Under the pieces are notes generated by a model. It made no database searches, was not told where the DNA came from, and worked only from the letters and a program-made list of their open reading frames with translations. 64,000 bases of DNA, from assembly GCF_000969825.1 (NCBI RefSeq), contig NZ_KQ033922.1, positions 53,196 through 117,195 on the forward strand, read 5' to 3'. This document shows, piece by piece, positions 25,955-35,591 of this stretch (position 1 is the first letter of the stretch; each line of letters opens with the position of its first letter). A program made the position numbers and the translations under genes. Source of the DNA: Parabacteroides gordonii MS-1 = DSM 23371 (GTDB lineage Bacteria; Bacteroidota; Bacteroidia; Bacteroidales; Tannerellaceae).

Positions 25955-27100
25955 ATGGATACTCCTTTTGTATATGGCCGTATAGCGGACAAAGAGAATT
26001 TTACTGACAGAGAGCAGGAAGTCAAGCTGTTAACACAGAATTTCAATAGTTTGATCAATACTATTATCATATCTCCGCGTCGATGGGGTAAAACTTCTTT
26101 AGTCAATAAAACGGCACAAATATTACTGGATTCAAGCAAAGATTACTATATCTGTCATGTTGATATTTTTAATTGCCGGACAGAAGAAGAGTTTTATATA
26201 GCTTATGCTAATGCATTGATGAAAGTTTCGACTTCTGCCTGGGAAGAATTTGTATCCGGTGTCAAAAAATATTTGGGAAGAATGGCACCAATCGTGTCAT
26301 TATCAGATACTAGTCAAACCTATGAATTATCATTTGGTATAAATTTCAAGGATAATAAATTGACTTATGATGAAATACTGGATTTACCGCAAGCTATTGC
26401 CAACGATACCGGAAAAAAAATAATTGTATGTATTGACGAATTCCAGAATATCAATGAATACGAAGATCCTCTGGCTTTTCAACGTAAGTTACGTGCTCAT
26501 TGGCAAAAACATTCTTCTGTCTGCTACTGTCTCTATGGGAGTAAGCGGCATATGTTATTGGATATTTTTAATGACTATAGCATGCCTTTTTACAAATTCG
26601 GAGATATTTTGTTTCTACACAAAATAAGTAGAGCTGATTGGGCTCCATTTATTTCTGCACGTTTTACTGATACAGGTAAAAGTATCTCTGAAGATTTATG
26701 TAACACAATAGCAGCCAGGGTTAAAGATCATCCTTATTATGTCCAACAATTAAGCCAGCAGGTTTGGCTCCGAACAAAAAAGCAATGTTCTGAAGATATA
26801 ATAAATGAAGCCTTTTTGAGTTTAACAGCTCAGTTAAGTCTTCTGTTTGCCAATATAATAGACAGCTTAACATCAAAACAGATAAACTTCTTATTAGCAG
26901 TAGCAGATGGTGTTGTCAATTTTTCTTCAAAAGAAGTATTGACTAAATATAAATTGGGTACATCTGCTAATATCAAGAATTTGAGAAAAGCGACGTTGGA
27001 AAAAGACTTGATTGATATTTTGCCGGGAAATATTACCGAAATACAAGATCCTATTTTTGAGTATTGGTTGAAAAATATTTATACGACTGCATTTAGATAA
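25955..27100 (+). CDS. AAA/archaeal-type ATPase (ATPase_2-like)
   Basis: 381 residues. Walker A is PRRWGKTSL near residue 45, and Walker B is IIVCIDEFQNI near 155, followed by a helical and winged-helix-like C-terminal part, as in the archaeal ATPase family common in Bacteroidetes. These proteins are of unknown role; some act as stand-alone STAND-like NTPases. The gene lies alone between silent cassettes B and C, with its own promoter and two large palindromes upstream and a terminator downstream. It would be carried along in the 7.5-kb A-to-C inversion. No evidence links it to sugar uptake. Confidence 0.75.
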   Translation: MDTPFVYGRIADKENFTDREQEVKLLTQNFNSLINTIIISPRRWGKTSLVNKTAQILLDSSKDYYICHVDIFNCRTEEEFYIAYANALMKVSTSAWEEFVSGVKKYLGRMAPIVSLSDTSQTYELSFGINFKDNKLTYDEILDLPQAIANDTGKKIIVCIDEFQNINEYEDPLAFQRKLRAHWQKHSSVCYCLYGSKRHMLLDIFNDYSMPFYKFGDILFLHKISRADWAPFISARFTDTGKSISEDLCNTIAARVKDHPYYVQQLSQQVWLRTKKQCSEDIINEAFLSLTAQLSLLFANIIDSLTSKQINFLLAVADGVVNFSSKEVLTKYKLGTSANIKNLRKATLEKDLIDILPGNITEIQDPIFEYWLKNIYTTAFR

Positions 27101-27167
27101 TTAATTACAGGTTTTACTGAAGATAAATAACGAATTTTCCCCTAAAGAAGTAGTCTTAAAACCCATC

Positions 27168-27222
27168 AAAAAAGAGTAGAATTTGAGTATTAGATATAAT
27201 GATACCCAATTTTGCTCTTTTC
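27168..27222 (+). terminator. terminator after ATPase
   Basis: A long imperfect stem (AAAAAAGAG... paired with ...GCTCTTTT) 67 bases after the ATPase stop. The 240 bases from there to cassette C hold no gene and no promoter pointing into cassette C that I can see. Confidence 0.5.
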
Positions 27223-27373
27223 TATGGTGTAGGATATAAATTCCTGATAATAAACATTTTAAATATTATCTTATATCAATATCCAGCTTAGAAACAATAC
27301 TTTATTTCCATTATAACCACTATTACATAATGTGGTATAAATAGTTGATACACAGTATATTGATGAAAGACGT

Positions 27374-27391
27374 AGTTCTGCAAAGACTCTG
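27374..27391 (+). repeat. shufflon site C
   Basis: Plus-strand AGTTCTGCAAAGACTCTG at the start of SusC homology of cassette C. Identity to site A extends two bases further downstream. An in-frame TAA lies upstream at 27338. Confidence 0.8.
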
Positions 27392-27409
27392 GTAGTTTCT
27401 TACGTAGGG

Positions 27410-30352
27410 ATGAAGAGTCAGGAAGTAGCTGTTAAGCCAGTTATTAATATTAGATTAATATCTGATACTCAAAATCTGGATGAGGTAGTGGTAACTGCTA
27501 TTGGTATGAAGAAACAGGAGAAAGCGTTAGGGTATGCTGCTTCTACTATCAAAAGCGAGGAGTTGAATGCTGCAAAGTCCGGATCTGTAATGGCAGGGTT
27601 GACAGGTAAGGTTGCCGGTTTGAATATTACGAATGGTGGTGGAACCGGCTCTTCCCAAAAAGTAATAGTTCGCGGTATCAGTTCGTTTAGTGCGAATCAA
27701 CCTCTTTATGTTGTGGATGGCGTACCTGTTATGAATGATTTCCAGGGTGAGGATTCATTCTCAAACTCGGTAGACTTTGGTAATCAGGCGAATGATATCA
27801 ATCCGGAAGATGTTGAGTCTGTAACAGTCCTGAAAGGCGCTTCTGCAACAGCTCTTTATGGTAGCCGTGCAGCTAATGGTGTTATCATGATCACAACAAA
27901 GCGTGCCGGTGCAGAAAAACTATCTGTAACTTATGATGGTTCTTTCATGGGCTCAAGTGTATTGCGCGTACCGCAAACCCAGGATCGTTTTGGTCAGGGA
28001 TGGGGCTCTTTCGGACCAATGGAAAATGGTTCATGGGGACCGGTTCTGGATGGACGTGAACATATGTGGGGACCTTTCTCCGATGGTTCTGAAGGGTTGT
28101 TGACCCCATTGTCCAAACCTTTCTCTTATGTGAAAGATAACCTTCGTAATTTTTATGAAACTGGTTTTGAAACGAACAACAATGTTTCGATACGTATGGG
28201 TAATGATAAACTCGGTTTGGTTGCTTCTTATGGTAATGTAAAGTCAGATGGCGTATTGCCCGGTGATGCCGATTCATACGCTCGTAATACGATTTCGTTG
28301 AGAGGTAATATGAAATATAAACGTTTCTCCGCCGAATTGAATTTGAACTATGTTCGTAAAGATATCACACAAGCTGCAGCAGGGCAGGGTGATGATGGTG
28401 CTACTATGTTTACGGAAATATTGCAGCATGCAGTAGACGTAAATATAAGTGGTATGAAAGATTATACGAACCCCTATTTTAATACGGATAACTTTTATAC
28501 AGCATATGCTGAAAACCCTTATTGGGTATTGGATCATAACCGTAATACCTATCAGGATGACCGTGCTTATGGTAAGATCGAACTGGCTTTTGAAATTATG
28601 TCGGGTTTGAAAGCCGTAGGACGTTTAGGTGGTGATTTTACGAATGCTACTCAAAAAAGATGGAATGAAAAGATCTCATTTGCTTCGGGTTCCTGGAGTG
28701 AGCTGGGAGGTAAGAAAGAACAACCTGGTACCTATACAGAGCGTCGTGATAAAGTGGAACAAATCGATGCTACGGCCTTTTTGAATGCAGACTACAAAAT
28801 AGGTGACGATATTTCTGTGAATGGTTTGTTAGGATGGAATTTGAATCAGCAGACCAATTCATATTTGAAGTCTTATTTGTATGGTTTGGAACAACCCGGA
28901 TGGTTTAATTTGGCTAATGGTGTTGATAAACCAATGACTACAACCTCTTCAGAAAAACGTCGTCTCGTCGGTTTGTTTGCACAGGCTGAGGTGGGATATA
29001 AGAACTTTTGGTTTGTGAATGCTTCTATACGTAATGACTGGTCTTCTACTTTGCCGCAGGGAAATAATAGTTTCTTCTACGGAGGCGTAAATACATCTTT
29101 GATTTTTACCGATCTGTTTGAAGACTGGAAGTCTGATATTCTGAACTTTTTGAAAGTGCGTGCAGCATGGGGACAAACCGGTAATGATGCTCCTATTTAT
29201 CGAACCAACAGTTATTTTACTCCGACCCAGATCAGTTTAGGTTTTGGTGATTTGTATTTGCCTATAAACAATACATTAGGTTTGACTGAATATAATCGTT
29301 TGCCCAGCAAGGACCTTCGTCCGGAGATTACCACTGAATGGGAATTTGGTTTGACAACTCATTTATTTGATAACCGTTTGGATATTGATGCGGCATATTA
29401 TAATAAAAATACGAAAGATCAGATTATTTCGGCTAGTTTAGCTCCTGAATCCCGTTACACTTCGATGACAAGAAATGTGGGTAAGATTGCTAATCAAGGT
29501 ATTGAACTGGCAGTAAACGGAACTCCTATCCGTACAAAGGACTTTGAATGGGGACTGGGATTTACTTTTAGTAAAAACTGGAGTGAAGTGAAGGAGTTAT
29601 GGGATGATGTGAAAGAATATAAGCTGACAAGTTCTTATCAGGTGGATTTCGTAGCGGAAGTAGGTCAGCCTTTAGGTGTTTTCAAGGTGCCGGCTTTAGC
29701 TAAAACGGAAGATGGAAAGGTGATTGTGAATAACAATGGTATGCCGACAATCGATGCCAGCAAGAAAGATGTCGTAGGAACGTCTGCTCCTAATTTCCTG
29801 ATGGGATTCAATACACATTTTACCTGGAAAGGTATCACGTTGAGCGCTGTTTTAGATTGGCGTGATGGTGGTGTATTTAATTCATATACTGCTCAATTGT
29901 TGACATTTGCGGGTAACTCGACTTATACGGTGTTTAATAATCGTGAACCTTTTGTTGTTCCTAATTCCGTGAAAGTCGTAAACGGGCAATATGTAGAAAA
30001 TGATATTCCAATCGTGCATTGGGGAGGAGCTTCAAGTGCTGTCAACAGTTATTATAATAATGCTTCTAATTATGACCAGTATAAAAACTGGGTATTACCG
30101 AAAGATTACCTGAAATTGAGAGAAATAACACTTTCTTATACATTGCCGAAAGATTGGTTGAAACAAACTCCGTTTACGCTTGTTCAATTGAGTTTGATAG
30201 GACGTAACTTATTTATGTGGACTCCGAAAAAGAACAATTATGTGGATCCGGAAGGAACTAATTATGGTAATGATATTTTGTCTGAAATCGGTGAATTTGG
30301 TGCGGCTCCTACAAATCGAACTTTTGGTGGTGGCGTTAAAGTTGCATTCTAA
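27410..30352 (+). CDS. silent SusC cassette C (no promoter, no signal peptide)
   Basis: Second promoterless SusC body. Homology starts at SSAKTL (27374), the same codon as in cassette B, and lacks the signal peptide and first 65 codons of the complete gene. The plug has LYVVDGVPV and VTVLKGASATALYGSRAANGVIMITTKR; the barrel is intact and ends in Phe. Joined to the leader through the 18-bp site it would encode 1057 residues in frame. It is followed by its own SusD-like gene and a lipid-binding-type lipoprotein, so this cassette brings three surface proteins. Upstream, an ATPase gene and terminator separate it from cassette B. Confidence 0.85.
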   Translation: MKSQEVAVKPVINIRLISDTQNLDEVVVTAIGMKKQEKALGYAASTIKSEELNAAKSGSVMAGLTGKVAGLNITNGGGTGSSQKVIVRGISSFSANQPLYVVDGVPVMNDFQGEDSFSNSVDFGNQANDINPEDVESVTVLKGASATALYGSRAANGVIMITTKRAGAEKLSVTYDGSFMGSSVLRVPQTQDRFGQGWGSFGPMENGSWGPVLDGREHMWGPFSDGSEGLLTPLSKPFSYVKDNLRNFYETGFETNNNVSIRMGNDKLGLVASYGNVKSDGVLPGDADSYARNTISLRGNMKYKRFSAELNLNYVRKDITQAAAGQGDDGATMFTEILQHAVDVNISGMKDYTNPYFNTDNFYTAYAENPYWVLDHNRNTYQDDRAYGKIELAFEIMSGLKAVGRLGGDFTNATQKRWNEKISFASGSWSELGGKKEQPGTYTERRDKVEQIDATAFLNADYKIGDDISVNGLLGWNLNQQTNSYLKSYLYGLEQPGWFNLANGVDKPMTTTSSEKRRLVGLFAQAEVGYKNFWFVNASIRNDWSSTLPQGNNSFFYGGVNTSLIFTDLFEDWKSDILNFLKVRAAWGQTGNDAPIYRTNSYFTPTQISLGFGDLYLPINNTLGLTEYNRLPSKDLRPEITTEWEFGLTTHLFDNRLDIDAAYYNKNTKDQIISASLAPESRYTSMTRNVGKIANQGIELAVNGTPIRTKDFEWGLGFTFSKNWSEVKELWDDVKEYKLTSSYQVDFVAEVGQPLGVFKVPALAKTEDGKVIVNNNGMPTIDASKKDVVGTSAPNFLMGFNTHFTWKGITLSAVLDWRDGGVFNSYTAQLLTFAGNSTYTVFNNREPFVVPNSVKVVNGQYVENDIPIVHWGGASSAVNSYYNNASNYDQYKNWVLPKDYLKLREITLSYTLPKDWLKQTPFTLVQLSLIGRNLFMWTPKKNNYVDPEGTNYGNDILSEIGEFGAAPTNRTFGGGVKVAF

Positions 30353-30378
30353 CTAAATAACTTAAAAAGTAAAGATAT

Positions 30379-31848
30379 ATGAAAAGATTCAGTTTATTAT
30401 ATATAGGGTTGGTTAGTTGTTTGATGGCGACAACCTCTTGCTCTGATTATTTGGATATCAACCAGAATCCTGAATATCCAACGGAAGCCTCTTCTTCTAC
30501 TTTGCTTCCTTCCGGTATTGCCGGGGTGGCCAGTATTGTAGGGGGAACTTACGAATTGTATGGCAGTATGTGGTCTCAACAATGTACACAAGGTCATACT
30601 TCAAACCAGTATAATACGTTGGTTAATTATACTATAACTAATGCTTCTGATTCCCGCTTGTGGTCTATTCCTTACTCTATTGCTCTTCCTGATTTAGATT
30701 TGGTAATCAAAGGTTCTACTGCTTCGGAAGAGTGGAACTACTGGGTGATGGGTAAGACAATGACTGCATTTATGTATCATATCCTCGTTGATTCTTATGG
30801 TTCTATTCCTTTTACGGAAGCTATAGCCGGAAATGATAATACGACTCCTAAATATGATGATAGCAAGACTGTTGTTTATCCGGGATTATTAGCAATGCTG
30901 GATGAAGTAATAGCCAAGAAAGCGGAAGCTACTGCCGGTGGGTTACCGACAGTAACGAAACAGGATTTGGTATTTGCAGGTGATGTCGATAAGTGGATTC
31001 AATTTGCAAAAAGCTTGAAGTTAAAATTGATGATGCGCGATTTCGATACGAATAAAGCTGCTATCAAAGCATTGTTGGATGAGGGTGATTTATTGGGTGT
31101 AGATGCAAAAATGGATTGTTTTCAGGATCTGGAAAATAAATCGAATCCGTTGTATGAGAACGATCGCCGTAAGCTGAATTCTACTGTGAATATTCGCGCA
31201 TGTGCAACTGTATGCGATTATCTGAAGAAATATAACGATCCTCGTTTAAATGATTTCTATTCTCTAAATACAGATGGCTCGGGTGAAACGACTGCTCTGA
31301 AATATGGCGACCGTCCTAACTCTGTGGAGTTAACTACCCGTATGGTTTCAGTAGCGAAATTGTCTCCAACAGATGCGGTCTATTTCATGTCGGCAGCAGA
31401 AGTCGCTTTTTTGCAAGCTGAAGCTTATGCACGTTTAAATGATGCCGCAAAAGCAAAAGAGGCTTATGACCAAGGTGTAAGTTTAGCATTTGAACGTTGG
31501 GGGTATTCTGCTGCTGACTTTGTTGCCGATGGAGCACCTTATGCTTTTAACAACACTGATCTGAACTCCATGTTAACTTCCATACTGACTCAAAAATGGA
31601 TTGCTTCCACACGCTGTCAGGCCTGGGATGCATGGTTTGATATCAACCGCACCGGAATTCCGGTTTTAGGTACAAAACATGTGGATGAAGAAGGATACGT
31701 TTGGGGCGAATTGACTCCGTGCATCGGTTCTGCTTTAGCACCGGGAGAATATCCCCGCCGTTTATTGTACCCCAAGAGTTCGTCAGACTACAATCCTAAC
31801 ACTCCGAGTGTAGTTCCATTGTCTGAAAAGCAATGGTGGCATAAATAA
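30379..31848 (+). CDS. SusD-like lipoprotein of cassette C
   Basis: 489 residues of the SusD-like_2 type. The signal ends in ATTSCSDYLD, with Cys anchor followed by Ser-Asp. Landmarks include VDSYGSIPFTEAIAG near residue 148, DVDKWIQFAKSLKLKLMMR near 210, and AAEVAFLQAEAYARLND near 345. It begins 26 bases after the cassette C SusC stop. It resembles the cassette A SusD in subfamily more than the cassette B one. It should be expressed only when the cassette C SusC is joined to the promoter segment. Confidence 0.87.
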   Translation: MKRFSLLYIGLVSCLMATTSCSDYLDINQNPEYPTEASSSTLLPSGIAGVASIVGGTYELYGSMWSQQCTQGHTSNQYNTLVNYTITNASDSRLWSIPYSIALPDLDLVIKGSTASEEWNYWVMGKTMTAFMYHILVDSYGSIPFTEAIAGNDNTTPKYDDSKTVVYPGLLAMLDEVIAKKAEATAGGLPTVTKQDLVFAGDVDKWIQFAKSLKLKLMMRDFDTNKAAIKALLDEGDLLGVDAKMDCFQDLENKSNPLYENDRRKLNSTVNIRACATVCDYLKKYNDPRLNDFYSLNTDGSGETTALKYGDRPNSVELTTRMVSVAKLSPTDAVYFMSAAEVAFLQAEAYARLNDAAKAKEAYDQGVSLAFERWGYSAADFVADGAPYAFNNTDLNSMLTSILTQKWIASTRCQAWDAWFDINRTGIPVLGTKHVDEEGYVWGELTPCIGSALAPGEYPRRLLYPKSSSDYNPNTPSVVPLSEKQWWHK

Positions 31849-31880
31849 ATATCTATATTAATCAGATAAATAATTAAAGT

Positions 31881-32384
31881 ATGAAACAGATATATAAATT
31901 ATTAATTGTCCTGTTTGCATTAGCAACGCTGTCTTCGTGCGAGACTTATGGAGACTATGAGATTGAATATACGGCTATTTATCCACTATGTGGAGAGTGG
32001 GTTGTAAACGTTACCGGCGAAGACGGTGCGGTTTTGGCAGAAGGTTTAACGTGCAGTACGTATAATACAACAGATGATGCAACTGATAAAATGTGGATCA
32101 AATTAGGAGCTGCGGCTAATGATTGGGGCGTACGTGGTAAAGTACATTGTGATGTAGCCTCTAAGGCATTTGACGGAAATAGTATTCCTAACTTGCTTCA
32201 TGCTACTGACGGTGTAAATTCGACGGTCACTTTTAATATTACCGGTAAAGTCGTTGTGGATGGGTATACAACTCAAGCTAATACAAAAGCAGACGCAATT
32301 GAATTTATGCTGACTCAAAGTACGGGAAAAACGGTTACCGTTAAAGGCTTCCGTAAAACCGGCTGGGAAGGGGAAGATTATTAA
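31881..32384 (+). CDS. lipoprotein of the lipid-binding putative hydrolase family
   Basis: 167 residues. The lipobox is TLSSCETYGDYE, followed by a small beta-rich domain with a conserved-looking GEWVVNVT start and a TVTVKGFRKTGWEGEDY end. This resembles the Bacteroidetes family annotated as lipid-binding putative hydrolase (PF12888), which often follows SusC/SusD genes (family assignment from memory). It lies 32 bases after the cassette C SusD and ends before a strong terminator, so it is the last gene of the cassette. The role is probably surface binding that supports the transporter (inference). Confidence 0.65.
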   Translation: MKQIYKLLIVLFALATLSSCETYGDYEIEYTAIYPLCGEWVVNVTGEDGAVLAEGLTCSTYNTTDDATDKMWIKLGAAANDWGVRGKVHCDVASKAFDGNSIPNLLHATDGVNSTVTFNITGKVVVDGYTTQANTKADAIEFMLTQSTGKTVTVKGFRKTGWEGEDY

Positions 32385-32441
32385 TGAAAAGAAGCCTTTT
32401 GAATTAAAGTTGCTTTACGTATATATATTATGATGTATTTG

Positions 32442-32481
32442 TCAGGTTGTTGCAGTTTATCGCAACAACCTGATTTTTTTT
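32442..32481 (+). terminator. strong terminator closing cassette C
   Basis: TCAGGTTGTTGC (32442-32453) pairs perfectly with GCAACAACCTGA (32462-32473), followed by a run of T. Confidence 0.85.
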
Positions 32482-32611
32482 CTTTCTATCACAAAAAAAA
32501 TAACTCTTCTATGTTTCACTTTTTGAACCAATTATGTTTTGGGTGATATTATGTTTCCTTTTTAGGTTGTTACTTCTTGTTTTTTGTTTTTTATGATTGG
32601 TAAGTCTCTTT

Positions 32612-32619
32612 TATCTTTG
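32612..32619 (+). promoter_or_regulatory. -7 box of the recombinase gene
   Basis: TATCTTTG, about 180 bases before the ATG at 32800. No good -33 box is seen. The leader contains a small ACAAAC/GTTTGT hairpin near 32718-32734. No gene lies in 32482-32799. Confidence 0.4.
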
Positions 32620-32799
32620 TAGACTCATAGTCGAAATGAGTAGCTTGGATCGATTGTTTTTTAAGGTGGGGTAGAAGCAGGATTTTGTCCTTTCTGAACT
32701 CCGGTAAATATGTAATAACAAACTTTTAGTTTGTCTTATACGAAAGAAAGAACTTATTATCGTTCCTTCGTGTTTCATTCAGAAAATAAAATATATATC

Positions 32800-33963
32800 A
32801 TGGAAAAAGTAATTTACAACTTGGTGTTTAACCGTAAGAAGCTGTTAAACTCAGAAGGGAAAGCTTTAATTCAGGTGGAAGCCTATCTGAATAAGCAGAA
32901 GAAGTATTTTTCAACAAAGGTTTATATTAAGCCTTATCAGTGGGACGCAAAGAGGAAAGCTGTAAAGAATCATCCGAATATGGAGTCTCTGAATCAGTAT
33001 TTGTCTGATTTTGTTGCAGAATTAGAGCAGCTGGAGCTTGAAATAGCCCAAAGTAACAAGGAATTTTCATTGAATGATCTGAAGGAGAAACCAGAGACTG
33101 GCCAGATTTCTTTTTCTCAGTTTATGCAAAATGAGATCAAGCAGAGTAATCTGAAACCGTCAACAATGAAGAATCATTTTTCTACATTGCAGGTTCTTTC
33201 TTCGTACAAAGCTGAAGTTAGTTTTAACGACTTGAGTTATAATTTTCTTTGCGATTTTGAACACTACCTGTTGGTAAATAAGTATCATCGGAATACGATT
33301 GCCAAGCATATGAAACATCTGAAGCGGTATATCAATCTGGCGATCAATAAAGATTTATTCGATCTGCATCGGTATCCTTTCCGTAAATATAAGATCAAAT
33401 ATATGGAAAGTAAAAGATCGCATCTTACTCCCGAGGAACTGGAGCAATTGGAAAGCCTTAACCTGAAGGGACGTCGTACGCTTCGGCGCACGTTGGACAT
33501 GTTCCTGTTCAGCTGTTATACTGGACTCCGTTTTTCGGATATAGTGAGCATCACGAGGGATAACTTCCATTGTATAGATGATAAAATATGGCTGGTCTAT
33601 TCTTCCGTCAAGACGGATGTGAATGTTCGTCTGCCTCTTTTCCTTTTATTTGAAGGAAAATCTCTGGCTATTTATGAACGATATAGAAATAGTCCGTGGG
33701 AGCTGTTTGAAGTGCCCGCTTCGGCTAATTCAAATATCAACAAGCAGCTCCGCCGCCTTGCCAAGATGGCCAATATAGATAAGAAAGTCTCATTCCACAC
33801 TGCCCGGCATACGAATGCTACCTTATTATTATATAATGGAGCGAATATAACGACTGTACAGAAGCTTCTCGGACATAAAAGCGTGCGTACAACGGAAATA
33901 TACAGTAACATTATGGATATGACGGTTGTACGTGACCTTTCCAGCCTGAGTGGCATCAAGTAA
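32800..33963 (+). CDS. tyrosine recombinase, likely shufflon invertase
   Basis: 387 residues. It has an N-terminal arm-type DNA-binding domain (about 1-90), a SAM-like core-binding domain (about 100-195) and a catalytic domain (about 205-387). All catalytic residues are present: Arg244 (TGLRFSD), Lys271, His333-x-x-Arg336, His359 (LGHKS) and Tyr368. The frame is open from 32731, but the ATG at 32800 begins the arm domain and is preferred. It lies directly after cassette C, outside a tRNA context and with no cargo of its own, so it is the best candidate for inversion at the three 18-bp sites. Similar local recombinases of B. fragilis act on nearby invertible regions. Confidence 0.85.
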   Translation: MEKVIYNLVFNRKKLLNSEGKALIQVEAYLNKQKKYFSTKVYIKPYQWDAKRKAVKNHPNMESLNQYLSDFVAELEQLELEIAQSNKEFSLNDLKEKPETGQISFSQFMQNEIKQSNLKPSTMKNHFSTLQVLSSYKAEVSFNDLSYNFLCDFEHYLLVNKYHRNTIAKHMKHLKRYINLAINKDLFDLHRYPFRKYKIKYMESKRSHLTPEELEQLESLNLKGRRTLRRTLDMFLFSCYTGLRFSDIVSITRDNFHCIDDKIWLVYSSVKTDVNVRLPLFLLFEGKSLAIYERYRNSPWELFEVPASANSNINKQLRRLAKMANIDKKVSFHTARHTNATLLLYNGANITTVQKLLGHKSVRTTEIYSNIMDMTVVRDLSSLSGIK

Positions 33964-33976
33964 TTGCATAAAAATG

Positions 33977-34029
33977 GCATTAGGGAACGTAGGGAATATA
34001 GCGTAGATTTTTTCTGTGTTCTCTAATGC
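33977..34029. repeat. inverted repeat downstream of the recombinase
   Basis: Twelve-base arms with one mismatch (33977-33988 and 34018-34029), 29 bases apart. No T tract follows closely. It may be a weak terminator or a recombinase-related site; it does not resemble the shufflon sites. Confidence 0.4.
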
Positions 34030-34189
34030 GTGTTGACAAAATGACATCTTTTCTTCTTCTCTCTATAGGTGTGCTCTCGGTGTGCCTTTCTTTTTGTTAT
34101 AAAATACTGCTCTCAAACATTAGAATTCCTATATATTTTTACGGTGTTTATGCTTTGAAAAGTAAATAAAATATCCGACTTTTGTCTGC

Positions 34190-35461
34190 ATGATGAGTCA
34201 ACCTTTAGCAGAAAGATTACGTCCAAAGACGTTGGATGATTATATCGGACAGAAACACCTTGTCGGACAAGGCGCTGTGCTAAGGAAAATGATCGATGCA
34301 GGCCGTATCCCCTCATTTATTCTTTGGGGACCTCCGGGAGTGGGGAAGACGACACTCGCACAAATCATTTCCAATAAGCTGGAAGCTCCTTTCTACACAT
34401 TGAGTGCGATTAGTTCGGGAGTAAAGGATGTACGTGAAGTGATTGAAAAAGCAAAAGGTAACCGCTTTTTCAATACCGTATCTCCGATTTTATTTATTGA
34501 TGAAATACATCGTTTCAGCAAATCGCAGCAGGACTCTTTACTGAATGCAGTAGAAACAGGAGTCGTAACATTGATTGGAGCAACGACCGAGAACCCTTCT
34601 TTTGAAGTGATCCGCCCGTTATTATCCCGATGCCAGGTGTATGTGTTGAAATCGTTGGATAAAAGCGATCTGCTTACTTTATTGAATAAAGCAGTCAAAG
34701 AGGATATTATACTGAAGGATAAAGATATCCGGTTGACAGAAACAGACGCTATGTTGCGCTATTCCGGCGGGGATGCGAGAAAGCTTCTGAATATTCTGGA
34801 ACTGGTTGTCTCGGCTGAGGAAACAGAAACGATAGAAATAACGGATGAGAGAGTCGTAGAGCGTTTACAGGAGAATCCGGCTGCCTATGATAAAGGCGGG
34901 GAAATGCATTACGATATTATCTCGGCTTTTATCAAATCAATTCGGGGAAGCGACCCCGATGGTGCGATTTACTGGTTGGCCCGTATGGTGGCAGGAGGGG
35001 AGGATCCCGAGTTCATCGCCCGCCGGCTTGTCATTTCGGCAGCGGAAGATATCGGGTTGGCTAACCCGAATGCCCTGTTACTGGCAAATGCCTGTTTCGA
35101 TGCCCTGAAGAAAATCGGTTGGCCTGAAGGAAGGATCATTCTGGCGGAGACAACGGTCTATCTGGCCAGCAGTCCTAAAAGCAATTCGGCTTATATGGCT
35201 ATAAACGATGCCCTGGCACTGGTGGAACGTACCGGTAACCTGCCTGTCCCGCTTCATCTGCGCAATGCACCGACCGCATTGATGAAGGAGTTGGATTATG
35301 GCAAGGAATATAAATATGCACATGATTATAAAGACAACTTTGTTAAACAGGACTATTTGCCTAAAGAAGTACTCAATCAGCGTTTCTGGAAAGGGCAGAA
35401 TAATCCGGCAGAACAAAAACTGGTCGAGCATATGAAAAAGCTATGGGGTGATCGGTTTTAG
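34190..35461 (+). CDS. rarA: replication-associated recombination protein A (RarA/MgsA)
   Basis: 423 residues, the usual length of RarA, a clamp-loader-like AAA+ ATPase acting at stalled replication forks. It opens with PLAERLRPKTLDDYIGQKHLVG, here with the Met-Met-Ser start. Walker A is GPPGVGKTT near 50, Walker B FIDEIHRF near 105, sensor 1 GATTENPSF near 127, and the RarA C-terminal domain has KSIRGSDPDGAIYWLARM and DYLP near the end. The second Met (34193) is an equally good start. It is a housekeeping gene and marks the right border of the shufflon region. Confidence 0.93.
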   Translation: MMSQPLAERLRPKTLDDYIGQKHLVGQGAVLRKMIDAGRIPSFILWGPPGVGKTTLAQIISNKLEAPFYTLSAISSGVKDVREVIEKAKGNRFFNTVSPILFIDEIHRFSKSQQDSLLNAVETGVVTLIGATTENPSFEVIRPLLSRCQVYVLKSLDKSDLLTLLNKAVKEDIILKDKDIRLTETDAMLRYSGGDARKLLNILELVVSAEETETIEITDERVVERLQENPAAYDKGGEMHYDIISAFIKSIRGSDPDGAIYWLARMVAGGEDPEFIARRLVISAAEDIGLANPNALLLANACFDALKKIGWPEGRIILAETTVYLASSPKSNSAYMAINDALALVERTGNLPVPLHLRNAPTALMKELDYGKEYKYAHDYKDNFVKQDYLPKEVLNQRFWKGQNNPAEQKLVEHMKKLWGDRF

Positions 35462-35591
35462 TGATAAACTGTCTTTGGTGGGCTAATAATTCTTACGAAT
35501 TGATTGTATATTTAGAAAAAAGGTGTACATTAGCCGCCTGTTTAAAAAAATACGTTACTTAAATAATATATAACATTAAAAAGAAATTGAT

